The translations under genes were made by a program, and so were the position numbers. From the NCBI GenBank assembly GCA_001304365.1, contig LJNA01000047.1, positions 1 to 15,533 of the forward strand: a stretch of 15,533 nt of DNA, read 5' to 3'. Source of the DNA: Syntrophobacter sp. DG_60. Its GTDB lineage: Bacteria; Desulfobacterota; Desulfofervidia; Desulfofervidales; DG-60. The notes beneath the pieces were generated by a model. It saw nothing but the letters and a program-made list of their open reading frames with translations. It was not told the DNA's origin and searched no databases. Shown here one piece after another: positions 8,402-15,420 of this stretch. The first letter of the stretch is position 1; every line of letters begins with the position of its first letter.

Positions 8402-9658
8402 ATGGGTGAGATCTTACCTATTATTTTGGCTGCAGGAAAGGGCGTGAGGATGGTCTCTTCACAGCCAAAGGCATTGCATAAACTTTTAGGAAGACCCATT
8501 TTAAGTTATGTTATTGATGTAGTCAAAGTACTAGGCCTTAGAAAGATATGGGTAGTTATAGGTTATGGATCAGAGAAGATAAGAGAAGAGATTAAACAGC
8601 CTGAGCTAATATTTGTTGAACAAAAGGAGCAACTGGGCACAGGCCATGCCTTAATGTGCTGTGAGGAAATATTTAGTGGCACTGGAGGGAATGTCTTAGT
8701 CCTAAATGGAGATACGCCTCTAATTACCCAAAATACCTTAAAACGATTAATAGATGCACATTACAATGAAAAATCTTCCATCACTTTAGTTACTTCTAAG
8801 GTAAAACACACTGGAGAATATGGTGAGATTGAGAGGGATAAGGAAGGGAAGATAAAATGCATTAAGGAGATAACAGAGAGGGATAAAGCCGACCAGCCAG
8901 AAGAGATTAATGCTGGTATCTATTGCTTTAATGCAGATTTTCTTAAAGAAAATATCTCCCTTATCCCTAAAAATAAGAAAAAGGGAGAATATTATTTAAC
9001 TGATTTGATAAAGATAGCCTCAGAGAAGGGAGAAAAGATTACAACAGTTGAGGCACCCTTTGAGGAAATTATAGGGATTAACAACCGAGTGGATTTGGCT
9101 ATGGCTATAAATATTTTAAAGAGGAATATTTTAAAAGGATTAATGATTCAAGGTATTACCATAATTGATCCAAGCAGTACTTATATAGAGCCAGATGTAA
9201 AGATTGGGCAAGACACCATTTTATTTCCAAGCATCTATTTAGAGGGTCAAACAACCATTGGAGAAAATACCGTTTTAGAGCCTGGTGTAGTTATTAAAGA
9301 TAGTAAAATTGGGAATAATGTAGTTATTAAGGCATACTCTGTTATTACAGAAAGTATTATAGAAGATAAGGCAAAAATTGGCCCTTTTGCCCACTTAAGG
9401 CCTGGTTCTCGTGTAGCAGATATTGGCGGTGATGTAAATATCGGGGCAGGCACCATTACCTGCAATTATGATGGAAAGAGAAAATACAAAACTGTCATTA
9501 AAGATAAGGCGTTTATTGGCAGTAACACTTCCCTTATTGCTCCTATATCTATAGGTGAGGAGGCAGTGGTAGGGGCAGGTTCTGTAATTACTGAGGATGT
9601 ACCAGATAAAAAATTGGCCATTGCTAGGGCTAGGCAAGTGATAAAGGAGAAAAAATAA
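8402..9658 (+). CDS. glmU: GlmU: GlcNAc-1-P uridylyltransferase with a deleted acetyltransferase active-site segment
   Basis: A 418-residue protein, against about 450-460 usually. The N-terminal pyrophosphorylase domain is complete: LAAGKGVRM (9-17), PKALHKL (22-28), QLGTGHA (77-83), NGDTPL (102-107), EYGEIER (139-145), EINAGIY (168-174) and GINNRVDLA (225-233). It would make UDP-GlcNAc from GlcNAc-1-P and UTP. The C-terminal left-handed beta-helix should acetylate GlcN-1-P. It keeps LRPG with R333, CNYDG (354-358), K363 and the AIARARQ end. However, LRPGSRVADIGGDVNIGAG (332-350) replaces a stretch about 31 residues longer in E. coli. The missing part holds NFVEMKK and KAGHLTYLGD, hence the catalytic His, Lys and Tyr. 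The deletion is in frame and the rest is well conserved. It overlaps glmS by 1 base. ATG at 8402 has AGGAG at 8391-8395. Confidence 0.93.
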   Translation: MGEILPIILAAGKGVRMVSSQPKALHKLLGRPILSYVIDVVKVLGLRKIWVVIGYGSEKIREEIKQPELIFVEQKEQLGTGHALMCCEEIFSGTGGNVLVLNGDTPLITQNTLKRLIDAHYNEKSSITLVTSKVKHTGEYGEIERDKEGKIKCIKEITERDKADQPEEINAGIYCFNADFLKENISLIPKNKKKGEYYLTDLIKIASEKGEKITTVEAPFEEIIGINNRVDLAMAINILKRNILKGLMIQGITIIDPSSTYIEPDVKIGQDTILFPSIYLEGQTTIGENTVLEPGVVIKDSKIGNNVVIKAYSVITESIIEDKAKIGPFAHLRPGSRVADIGGDVNIGAGTITCNYDGKRKYKTVIKDKAFIGSNTSLIAPISIGEEAVVGAGSVITEDVPDKKLAIARARQVIKEKK

Positions 9659-11481
9659 TGTGTGGGATTGTAGGCTATATTGGAGATAAAGATTGTGTTG
9701 ATATTTTAATCAATTCCTTAAAAAGGCTTGAATATAGAGGCTATGATTCTGCAGGCATTGCTACAGTGGCTAATGAGCAAATATCTTGTAGGCGCTGCCA
9801 GGGAAAGATTAAAAGGCTAGAAACAATTATTAAAAAGGAGCCTATTAAGGGAAATATTGGCATTGCCCATACGCGCTGGGCCACCCATGGTGTCCCCTCT
9901 GATGAGAATGCCCATCCCCATATAGTAGGCAGTATTGCGGTAGTGCACAATGGAATCATCGAAAATTACTTTTCCTTAAAAAAAGGGCTTGAAGCAGAAG
10001 GGGCAAAATTTAGTTCAAATACAGATACAGAGGTAATAGCCCATCTTATTGCCAGATATAAAAACCTACCTTTAGAAGAGGCTGTAAATGAGGCCATAAG
10101 GCTAGTTGAAGGTTCGTTTGCTGTCGCCATCTTAAGCAGTGAAGAGCCAGATAAATTGATTGCTGTAAGGAAAGAAAGCCCGCTTATTGTTGGTTTAGGG
10201 GATGGTGAATACTTTCTGGCCTCTGATGCCCCCGCCCTTTTGCCTTATACAAAGAAGGTAATATTCATGAATGATGGAGAGATGGCCATTGTAAAAAAAG
10301 ACCGATTAGTAATTAAAGATTTTAATAGAAATGTATTAAAGAGAGAATCTGTAGAGCTACCTTGGAGTCCCTTAATGGCAGAAAAGGCTGGTTATAAACA
10401 CTTTATGCAAAAAGAGATATTTGAGCAGCCTCGGGCTGTTGCCAACACAGTTAGACCAAGGCTAGATTTTGCAAAAAAACGCATCCATTTTGAGCATTTT
10501 AATCTATCAAAAAGAGAGGCAAAAAATATTCATAAGATATGGATTGTTGCCTGTGGTACATCTTGGCATGCAAGCCTTGTGGGAAGGCATATGATAGAAA
10601 GGATTTGCGGTATTCCTGTAGAAGTGGACTTGGGTTCGGAGTTTAAATACCGTAAACCTATCATTGATAAAAACATGCTGCTAATCCTTATCTCCCAATC
10701 TGGAGAGACAGCAGATACCCTAGCTGCCCTGAGGGAAGGAAAAAGAAAAAGGGCAAAAATATTGGGAATATGTAATGTTTTGGGAAGTACTTTAACCCGT
10801 GAGTGTGACTGGGTAATCTATACCCATGCAGGCCCAGAGATTGGGGTAGCCTCTACTAAGGCATTTACTACACAAATTGCTGTTCTCTATCTATTTAGCC
10901 TTTATATGAGCCTGATTTTAGGGAAGGTCAATAAAGAAGAAATAGATGGTCATTTTGAAAATCTATTGAAACTTCCACATCTAATGGAAGGAATATTGAG
11001 CAATGTTCATGAAATTGAGGCATTGGCATTAAAATATGGGCGCGCACAGAACTTTTTGTATTTGGGAAGGGGACTTTACTACCCTATTGCATTGGAAGGA
11101 GCACTTAAGCTAAAAGAGATCTCCTATGTCCATGCTGAGGGGTATCCAGCAGGTGAAATGAAGCATGGCCCTATTGCCCTCATTGATGAAAATATGCCAG
11201 TAGTAGTACTGGCACCAAAAGACGAAACTTATCTTAAGATATTGGCTAATATGGAGGAGGTGAGGTCTAGACAGGGGAAGATCATTGCTGTAACTGAGCC
11301 CCATTGCATAGAGGCAAAAGAAAAGGCTGGTGATGTGTTATCTATTCCCCCAATGGATTCCCCATTAAAGTCCATTTTGTTTACTGTTCCTTTACAGCTT
11401 CTGGCATATTATATTGCAGTTTACAGGGGTACAGATGTAGACCAGCCCAGAAATCTGGCAAAGAGTGTAACAGTAGAATAA
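9658..11481 (+). CDS. glmS: Glutamine--fructose-6-phosphate aminotransferase (isomerizing)
   Basis: A 607-residue cytoplasmic enzyme making glucosamine-6-phosphate from fructose-6-phosphate and glutamine, the entry step to UDP-GlcNAc, peptidoglycan and LPS. The N-terminal glutaminase domain begins MCGIVGYIG, and C2 becomes the N-terminal nucleophile. RGYDSAGIA and HTRWATHG are present. Two SIS domains follow, with CGTSWHAS at 299-306, SQSGETADT at 346-354 and ASTKAFTTQI for sugar-phosphate binding. LKEISYVHAEGYPAGEMKHGP and the C-terminal QPRNLAKSVTVE are intact. Length matches the family (E. coli 609). It starts by TAATG overlap with glmU and has AAAGGAG inside the glmU end. No glmS ribozyme can lie in the 1-base overlap, so control must act at the glmU promoter or on the enzyme. 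Confidence 0.98.
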   Translation: MCGIVGYIGDKDCVDILINSLKRLEYRGYDSAGIATVANEQISCRRCQGKIKRLETIIKKEPIKGNIGIAHTRWATHGVPSDENAHPHIVGSIAVVHNGIIENYFSLKKGLEAEGAKFSSNTDTEVIAHLIARYKNLPLEEAVNEAIRLVEGSFAVAILSSEEPDKLIAVRKESPLIVGLGDGEYFLASDAPALLPYTKKVIFMNDGEMAIVKKDRLVIKDFNRNVLKRESVELPWSPLMAEKAGYKHFMQKEIFEQPRAVANTVRPRLDFAKKRIHFEHFNLSKREAKNIHKIWIVACGTSWHASLVGRHMIERICGIPVEVDLGSEFKYRKPIIDKNMLLILISQSGETADTLAALREGKRKRAKILGICNVLGSTLTRECDWVIYTHAGPEIGVASTKAFTTQIAVLYLFSLYMSLILGKVNKEEIDGHFENLLKLPHLMEGILSNVHEIEALALKYGRAQNFLYLGRGLYYPIALEGALKLKEISYVHAEGYPAGEMKHGPIALIDENMPVVVLAPKDETYLKILANMEEVRSRQGKIIAVTEPHCIEAKEKAGDVLSIPPMDSPLKSILFTVPLQLLAYYIAVYRGTDVDQPRNLAKSVTVE

Positions 11482-11490
11482 AATCGTATA

Positions 11491-11523
11491 TCCCACTTGA
11501 CTAATTTCCCACAAAGTTATATT
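11491..11523 (+). promoter_or_regulatory. Candidate promoter/operator of the toxin-antitoxin pair
   Basis: TTGACT at 11497-11502 is followed by TATATT at 11518-11523 (15-base spacer) or TATTGT at 11520-11525 (17-base spacer). TCCCAC occurs twice as a direct repeat (11491-11496 and 11507-11512) flanking the -35. TGGGA at 11532-11536 could pair with the second copy. Autorepression of such modules by the antitoxin is common, and these repeats are plausible operator sites. Confidence 0.4.
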
Positions 11524-11545
11524 GTGCTAAATGGGAGGTGGTAGT

Positions 11546-11794
11546 ATGGAGACTTTGACAAAAGTAGCGGATACAAAGGGGAGAATTACTTTAGGCTCTG
11601 AATATGCAAAAAGAACCTTTTTAATAGAAAAAAAAGAAGATGGGATAATTATATTAAAGCCAGCAGAGGTGGTCCCAGTAGATGAGGCATGGTTATGGAA
11701 AAATAAGGCCGCTTTTAATAAGGTAATAGAAGGGATAGAAGACGCCCAGATGAATAAATTTGCAGAAGTTGATCTTAAAGATTATGAAGATTGA
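11546..11794 (+). CDS. AbrB/MazE-like antitoxin
   Basis: An 82-residue protein whose N-terminal half fits the swapped-hairpin AbrB/SpoVT DNA-binding fold: VADTKGRITLGSEY (7-20), FLIEKKEDGIIILKP (25-39). The C-terminal half (about 45-82) is acidic and helical, ending DLKDYED, as expected for a toxin-wrapping tail. It is immediately followed by a RelE-like gene, which supports an antitoxin role; it likely also represses its own promoter. The ATG at 11546 is chosen because GGGAGGTGG (11533-11541) is a good Shine-Dalgarno for it. The in-frame ATG at 11531 lies upstream of and overlaps that Shine-Dalgarno, and would add only MGGGS. Confidence 0.75.
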   Translation: METLTKVADTKGRITLGSEYAKRTFLIEKKEDGIIILKPAEVVPVDEAWLWKNKAAFNKVIEGIEDAQMNKFAEVDLKDYED

Positions 11795-11796
11795 GC

Positions 11797-12096
11797 ATGG
11801 TTTTTCAAATAATTTATACAGAAAGGGCTAAGAAGGATCTCGATGAGTTAAAGGCAGATAAAAGTAAAAAGAAAATACTCAAAGCTATTATCAAAAGTAT
11901 CAAATTTCTTGCCCAAAATCCTAAACACCCCAGTTTAAAAACCCATCAGTATTACTCAATTGCACCAGTTTATCCGGGACAAAGAGTTTGGGAAGCCTAT
12001 GCTCAAGATAAAACTCCTGCTGCATATAGGGTTTTTTGGTGTTATGGCCCTAAGAAAAATCAAATTACAATCATTTCGATTACACCGCATCCTTAA
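11797..12096 (+). CDS. RelE/ParE-superfamily-like toxin
   Basis: A 99-residue basic protein. The N-terminus FQIIYTERAKKDLDEL (3-18) and the following Lys-rich helix pair match the RelE/HigB/ParE fold, whose members are mostly ribosome-dependent mRNA interferases or gyrase inhibitors. The C-terminal half is distinctive: NPKHPSLKTHQYYSI (41-55), RVWEAYAQDKTPAAYRVFWCYGP (63-85) and a terminal ITIISITPHP. Candidate catalytic residues are R78 and the His residues, by inference. The ATG at 11797 lies 2 bases after the antitoxin stop. A TTG at 11791 overlapping that stop would add two residues and cannot be excluded. The lack of a strong Shine-Dalgarno suggests translation coupled to the antitoxin. 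No antitoxin-independent promoter is seen. Confidence 0.7.
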   Translation: MVFQIIYTERAKKDLDELKADKSKKKILKAIIKSIKFLAQNPKHPSLKTHQYYSIAPVYPGQRVWEAYAQDKTPAAYRVFWCYGPKKNQITIISITPHP

Positions 12097-12108
12097 TGTA
12101 AAAAAATT

Positions 12109-12135
12109 AAACTTATTTGGATTATCAATAAGTTT
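12109..12135. repeat. Perfect 9-bp inverted repeat downstream of the toxin gene
   Basis: AAACTTATT (12109-12117) and AATAAGTTT (12127-12135) are exact inverses separated by 9 bases. On the plus strand no T-run follows. On the minus strand the hairpin is followed by AATTTTTTTAC, so as a terminator it would act on leftward transcripts, although no leftward gene lies nearby. It may simply protect or end the toxin mRNA. Confidence 0.55.
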
Positions 12136-12188
12136 GGTAAAACCCGGGGAGGAGATAAAAACGAATTAGTAAATGAGAAGTGGAGAAT

Positions 12189-12216
12189 TTGACAGAGATT
12201 GATCATTGCTTAAGAT
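12189..12216 (+). promoter_or_regulatory. Candidate distal promoter of the AOR operon
   Basis: TTGACA at 12189-12194 is followed after 16 bases by TAAGAT at 12211-12216 (4 of 6 matches). It would give a leader of about 130 bases before the oxidoreductase gene. The intergenic stretch 12097-12351 holds no supported gene, only short open frames with poor starts, and I recognise no known riboswitch in it. Confidence 0.35.
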
Positions 12217-12269
12217 AGAAGGCTTAAAGACATAGTTAATACCTCACCTCGGGCAGATGTTGCATTGTT

Positions 12270-12341
12270 AAAACTAGCACTGTAAAAGCTTAAATACTTG
12301 ACAAGTCATTTATTCTAGCTTAGTTTTCAAGATTGAGGAGG
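12270..12341 (+). promoter_or_regulatory. Nested dyad with -35 box and Shine-Dalgarno before the AOR gene
   Basis: ACTTGACAAGT (12296-12306) is a perfect odd palindrome containing TTGACA. It lies within an outer imperfect dyad AAAACTAGC (12270-12278) / GCTTAGTTTT (12318-12327). The -10 (TAGTTT, 12321-12326, 17-base spacer) is weak, as expected for an activated or repressed promoter. GAGGAGG (12335-12341) is the Shine-Dalgarno for the ATG at 12352. Confidence 0.4.
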
Positions 12342-12351
12342 TAAAAAAAGG

Positions 12352-14076
12352 ATGTGTGTTATGGTGCGTATTGATATGTCTAATTTAAAAATCAAATCTC
12401 AGAAGTTTAAAAAAGAATATCATAGCTTTGGCGGAAGGGGGCTTACCTCCCTAATAATAAACAGCGAAGTTCCACCCACCTGTCATCCTTTGGGAATAAA
12501 AAATAAGTTAGTCCTTGCCCCAGGCATTTTGGCTGGGACTACAGCCCCAACTAGTGGGAGGCTCTCGGTAGGGGCAAAGAGTCCTTTAACCAATGGGATT
12601 AAAGAGAGTAATGCAGGTGGGATGGCCGGGCAATATTTGGGAAAATTAGGGATTAAGGCCATAGTTGTGGAAGGAAGAGGAGATAAGCTTTATTATGTAT
12701 ACTTAGGAGAGGGAAAGAATGAGTTGATAGATGCAAGCGATTTAAAAGGATTGGGAAATTATGATACCGTAAGCTATTTACAAAAAAGGCATGGTAAAAA
12801 AGTAGCCATTATCTCTATTGGTCAGGCAGGTGAGATGTGCCTTTGTGCAGCAACTGTGGCAATTACTGATATAGACGGGAGGCCTACTAGACATGCAGGC
12901 CGTGGTGGCCTAGGGGCAGTTATGGGAAGTAAAGGCCTAAAGGCCATAGTCATTGACCCAAAAGGGGCAAAGGGTGTCAGTTATAAAGATGAAAAAACAT
13001 TTAAGGAAACAGCAAAGAGGTTTTCAAAAGCACTAAGGCAGCATCCTGGAACTGGCGAACTCTTGCCTATCTTAGGCACCGACTCACTAATGAAGATCGT
13101 CAATGGGGCAGGTGCCCTCCCAACCCGCTATTTCAAGACAGGTCAATTTGAAAAAATAGATAACGTAAGTGGTGAAAGGCAAAATGAGATTATTAGAGAA
13201 AGAGGTGGAAAAGTAGGGCATCCCTGCCAGGCAGGTTGTGTTATCCGCTGCTCCAGGATTTATGTAGATAAGGATGGAAACTATATCACTAAAGGGCCAG
13301 AGTATGAAACAATTTGGGCGCATGGTCCTAACCTTGGAATATCTGATTTGGATGCCATTGCAAGGATGGACTATCTGGCAGATGATTATGGAATAGATAC
13401 CATTGAAATGGGAAATGCCATTGGTGTGGCTATGGAGGCAGGCATTATCCCATTTGGAAATGCAAAAAGGGCTATAGGCCTCTATCAGGAGCTTTCAAAA
13501 AGGACCCCTTTAGGCCGCATCTTAGGAAGTGGTGCAGCTACTGTTGCCAAGGCATTTGGTATCTCACGTGTTGCTGTAGTAAAGGGGCAAGCACTGCCTG
13601 CCTATGATCCAAGGGCGGTAAAGGGTATAGGGGTAACCTATGCCACCTCCCCTATGGGGGCAGACCATACAGCAGGCTATACTATAAGGGCAAATATCTT
13701 AGGAATTGGAGGGAAGGTAGACCCTTTAGCCATTGAAGGGCAGGTTGAGCTTTCTAAAAAGATGCAGGTAACCACTGCTGCATTTGATTGTACAGGGCTT
13801 TGCCTTTTTTGTACACTGATGATGGCAGAAAATCCTGATACATGGGATGATTTAGTAGAGATGATTAATGCCCGTTATGGCTGGCACCTAAAAGGGCATG
13901 AATTTTTTAAACTGGGGGAGAAGGTATTAGAAATAGAACGTGATTTTAACAGAAAGGCAGGTTTTACTGATGTAGATAATAGACTTCCTGAATTCTTTTA
14001 TAATGAGCCATTTCCTCCTCATAATACAGTATTTGATATACCAGATAAGGAGCTAAATAAAATATTTGAGAGATAA
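12352..14076 (+). CDS. Tungsten-pterin aldehyde:ferredoxin oxidoreductase family protein
   Basis: A 574-residue cytoplasmic oxidoreductase. The N-terminal AOR domain has FGGRGLTS (26-33), EVPPTCHPLG (39-48), APTSGRLSVGAKSPLTNGIKESNAGG (65-90) and HAGRGGLGAVMGSKGLKAIV (181-200), which bind the bis-pterin cofactor. The cluster motif is C292-x3-C296-x3-C300 with fourth ligand probably C484 in FDCTGLCLFC (479-487). The catalytic region shows PEYETIWAHG (316-325) and SPMGADHTAGYT (433-444), with E319 and H439 as likely proton-transfer residues. Family members oxidise aldehydes, or reduce acids, with ferredoxin. The substrate here is unknown, and the C-x3-C-x3-C spacing points to a YdhV-like subgroup rather than classical Pyrococcus AOR (C-x2-C-x3-C). 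The ATG at 12352 is favoured by its Shine-Dalgarno; an ATG at 12361 is possible. The next gene starts 1 base after the stop. Confidence 0.9.
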   Translation: MCVMVRIDMSNLKIKSQKFKKEYHSFGGRGLTSLIINSEVPPTCHPLGIKNKLVLAPGILAGTTAPTSGRLSVGAKSPLTNGIKESNAGGMAGQYLGKLGIKAIVVEGRGDKLYYVYLGEGKNELIDASDLKGLGNYDTVSYLQKRHGKKVAIISIGQAGEMCLCAATVAITDIDGRPTRHAGRGGLGAVMGSKGLKAIVIDPKGAKGVSYKDEKTFKETAKRFSKALRQHPGTGELLPILGTDSLMKIVNGAGALPTRYFKTGQFEKIDNVSGERQNEIIRERGGKVGHPCQAGCVIRCSRIYVDKDGNYITKGPEYETIWAHGPNLGISDLDAIARMDYLADDYGIDTIEMGNAIGVAMEAGIIPFGNAKRAIGLYQELSKRTPLGRILGSGAATVAKAFGISRVAVVKGQALPAYDPRAVKGIGVTYATSPMGADHTAGYTIRANILGIGGKVDPLAIEGQVELSKKMQVTTAAFDCTGLCLFCTLMMAENPDTWDDLVEMINARYGWHLKGHEFFKLGEKVLEIERDFNRKAGFTDVDNRLPEFFYNEPFPPHNTVFDIPDKELNKIFER

Positions 14077-14077
14077 T

Positions 14078-14737
14078 ATGAGAAGTTTTAGCAATAATTG
14101 GCATGAGATAGATTGGGTGCTTTTAGATATGGATGGTACAATCTTAGATAGATATTTTGATGACTATTTTTGGGAAGTGCTTTTGCCTAAGGAATATGCA
14201 CAAATGCATGGTATTCCATTTGATAAGGCAAAAGAACTTTTGCTTGGCCGCTATAGAAAGGAAGAGGGGACGCTTAATTGGACAGATTTAGATTTTTGGT
14301 CAAAGGCATTAAGGCTTGATGTTTTTGCACTAAAAGAAAGCATTGGGTACTTGATAAAGACTCAGCCCTATGCCCAGGATTTTCTCCAATTTTTAAAGCA
14401 TAAAAGAAAAAAGACAGCCTTAATTACCAATGCACACTACAAGTCCTTAGAATTAAAGCTAAAGCAAACGGATTTGGAAAATTATTTTGATCATATAGTA
14501 ACTGCCTTTGATTTTGGGATACCTAAGGAAGAAGAAGCGTTTTGGGACACCCTAAAAAAATTGCTTGGATTTTCTCCGCAACACACTATGCTTATCGATG
14601 ACAACGAAACGGTTCTAGAAACAGCAAAAAGGGTATCAATTAGATATTTAATCTATAAGGCCAAGCCAAATTTAAATGAACCTGCCAAGTTTTCAAAAAA
14701 GTTTCCCACCATTGTCTCCTTTAAGGAATTGATGTGA
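14078..14737 (+). CDS. yrfG: HAD-superfamily GMP/IMP nucleotidase, YrfG-like
   Basis: A 219-residue soluble HAD phosphatase. Motif I is DMDGT (17-21, nucleophile D17, acid D19), motif II TN at 117-118 in LITNAH, motif III K150 in FGIPKEE, and motif IV DD at 174-175 in LIDDNETVL. The cap after motif I (DDYFWEVLLPKEYAQMHG, then GRYRKEEGTLNW) and the tail resemble E. coli YrfG, which hydrolyses GMP and IMP to nucleosides. The ATG at 14078 is chosen because it lies 1 base past the preceding stop and leaves a normal-length N-terminus. A TTG at 14066 would overlap the oxidoreductase gene and add four residues. It overlaps ispD by 4 bases, so expression is linked to isoprenoid synthesis. No functional tie to either neighbour is evident. 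Confidence 0.88.
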   Translation: MRSFSNNWHEIDWVLLDMDGTILDRYFDDYFWEVLLPKEYAQMHGIPFDKAKELLLGRYRKEEGTLNWTDLDFWSKALRLDVFALKESIGYLIKTQPYAQDFLQFLKHKRKKTALITNAHYKSLELKLKQTDLENYFDHIVTAFDFGIPKEEEAFWDTLKKLLGFSPQHTMLIDDNETVLETAKRVSIRYLIYKAKPNLNEPAKFSKKFPTIVSFKELM

Positions 14738-15420
14738 TTTTGGCAATCATTGTAGCAGCAGGTTTAGGAAAACGTATAGGAAGCCCTGTGCCTAAGCAAT
14801 TTCTATTATTAAAGGGGCATCCTGTCTTGTGGTACACGGTTAGGTGTTTTGATGGTTGTGATGAAATAGATGGTATCATTTTAGTAACACATAAAGATTG
14901 GCTAGAATCCTGTTATAAAATTGCTGAAGAATTTGAAAAGATAAGAAAGATAACTGTAGGGGGAGGTACTCGCCAGGAATCTGTATGGCAAGGGCTAAAA
15001 ATAAGTGAAGGGGCAGAGATTGTCCTGGTACATGATGGGGTAAGGCCTTTGGTGCCCAAGACTCTAATTTCTAAAGTAATTAAAGAGACAAAAAGCTGGG
15101 ATGCAGTGGTACCTGCCTTAATTGCTAAAGACACCATAAAATGGGTAGAAGATGGATTTGTAGTGAAGACACTTACTAGGGAATGTGTCTTTCGGGCACA
15201 AACACCCCAGGGGTTTAAGTTTGATTTATTAAAAGAGGCATACTTAAAGGCAAAAAAAGAAGATATAGTAGCTACAGATGATGCCTCTCTGGTAGAAAGG
15301 CTAGGCAAAAAGGTGAAAATAATCCCTGGTGCAAATCAAAATATAAAGATTACAAGTGCCGATGATTTAAGGTTAGCTGAATATTATTTAGATTCTTTAT
15401 CAAAAGTAGGTGAGTGCTAA
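14734..15420 (+). CDS. ispD: 2-C-methyl-D-erythritol 4-phosphate cytidylyltransferase
   Basis: A 228-residue cytoplasmic enzyme joining CTP and MEP to CDP-ME, the third step of the MEP isoprenoid pathway. Diagnostic motifs are all present: IVAAGLGKRIG (6-16) with R14, PKQ with K21, GGGTRQESVWQGL (76-88), VHDGVRPL (99-106) with D101, KDTIK (132-136), FRAQTPQGF (153-161), TDDASLVE (181-188) and NIKIT with K205. Length is normal. The start is a GTG at 14734 overlapping the yrfG stop (GTGA), with AAGGA at 14723-14727. No in-frame ATG lies early enough to keep the nucleotide-binding loop. It is not fused to ispF, and no ispF is in the window; the next step may lie further downstream or elsewhere. 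No clear terminator follows within the visible 113 bases. Confidence 0.96.
   Translation: MILAIIVAAGLGKRIGSPVPKQFLLLKGHPVLWYTVRCFDGCDEIDGIILVTHKDWLESCYKIAEEFEKIRKITVGGGTRQESVWQGLKISEGAEIVLVHDGVRPLVPKTLISKVIKETKSWDAVVPALIAKDTIKWVEDGFVVKTLTRECVFRAQTPQGFKFDLLKEAYLKAKKEDIVATDDASLVERLGKKVKIIPGANQNIKITSADDLRLAEYYLDSLSKVGEC

Noticed and set aside
9643..9660. glmS ribozyme upstream of glmS
   Set aside because: glmS overlaps glmU by one base, leaving no leader, and no ribozyme core is recognisable in the end of glmU.
11531..11545. Upstream ATG giving the antitoxin an MGGGS extension
   Set aside because: The GGGAGGTGG stretch inside it is the Shine-Dalgarno for the ATG at 11546, and the AbrB fold starts right after that codon.
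12097..12351. Possible small gene or molybdenum/tungsten cofactor riboswitch between the toxin and the AOR
   Set aside because: Short open frames have poor starts or overlap the toxin gene, and I could not match the leader to the known cofactor riboswitch pattern. Only promoter-like boxes and dyads are supported.
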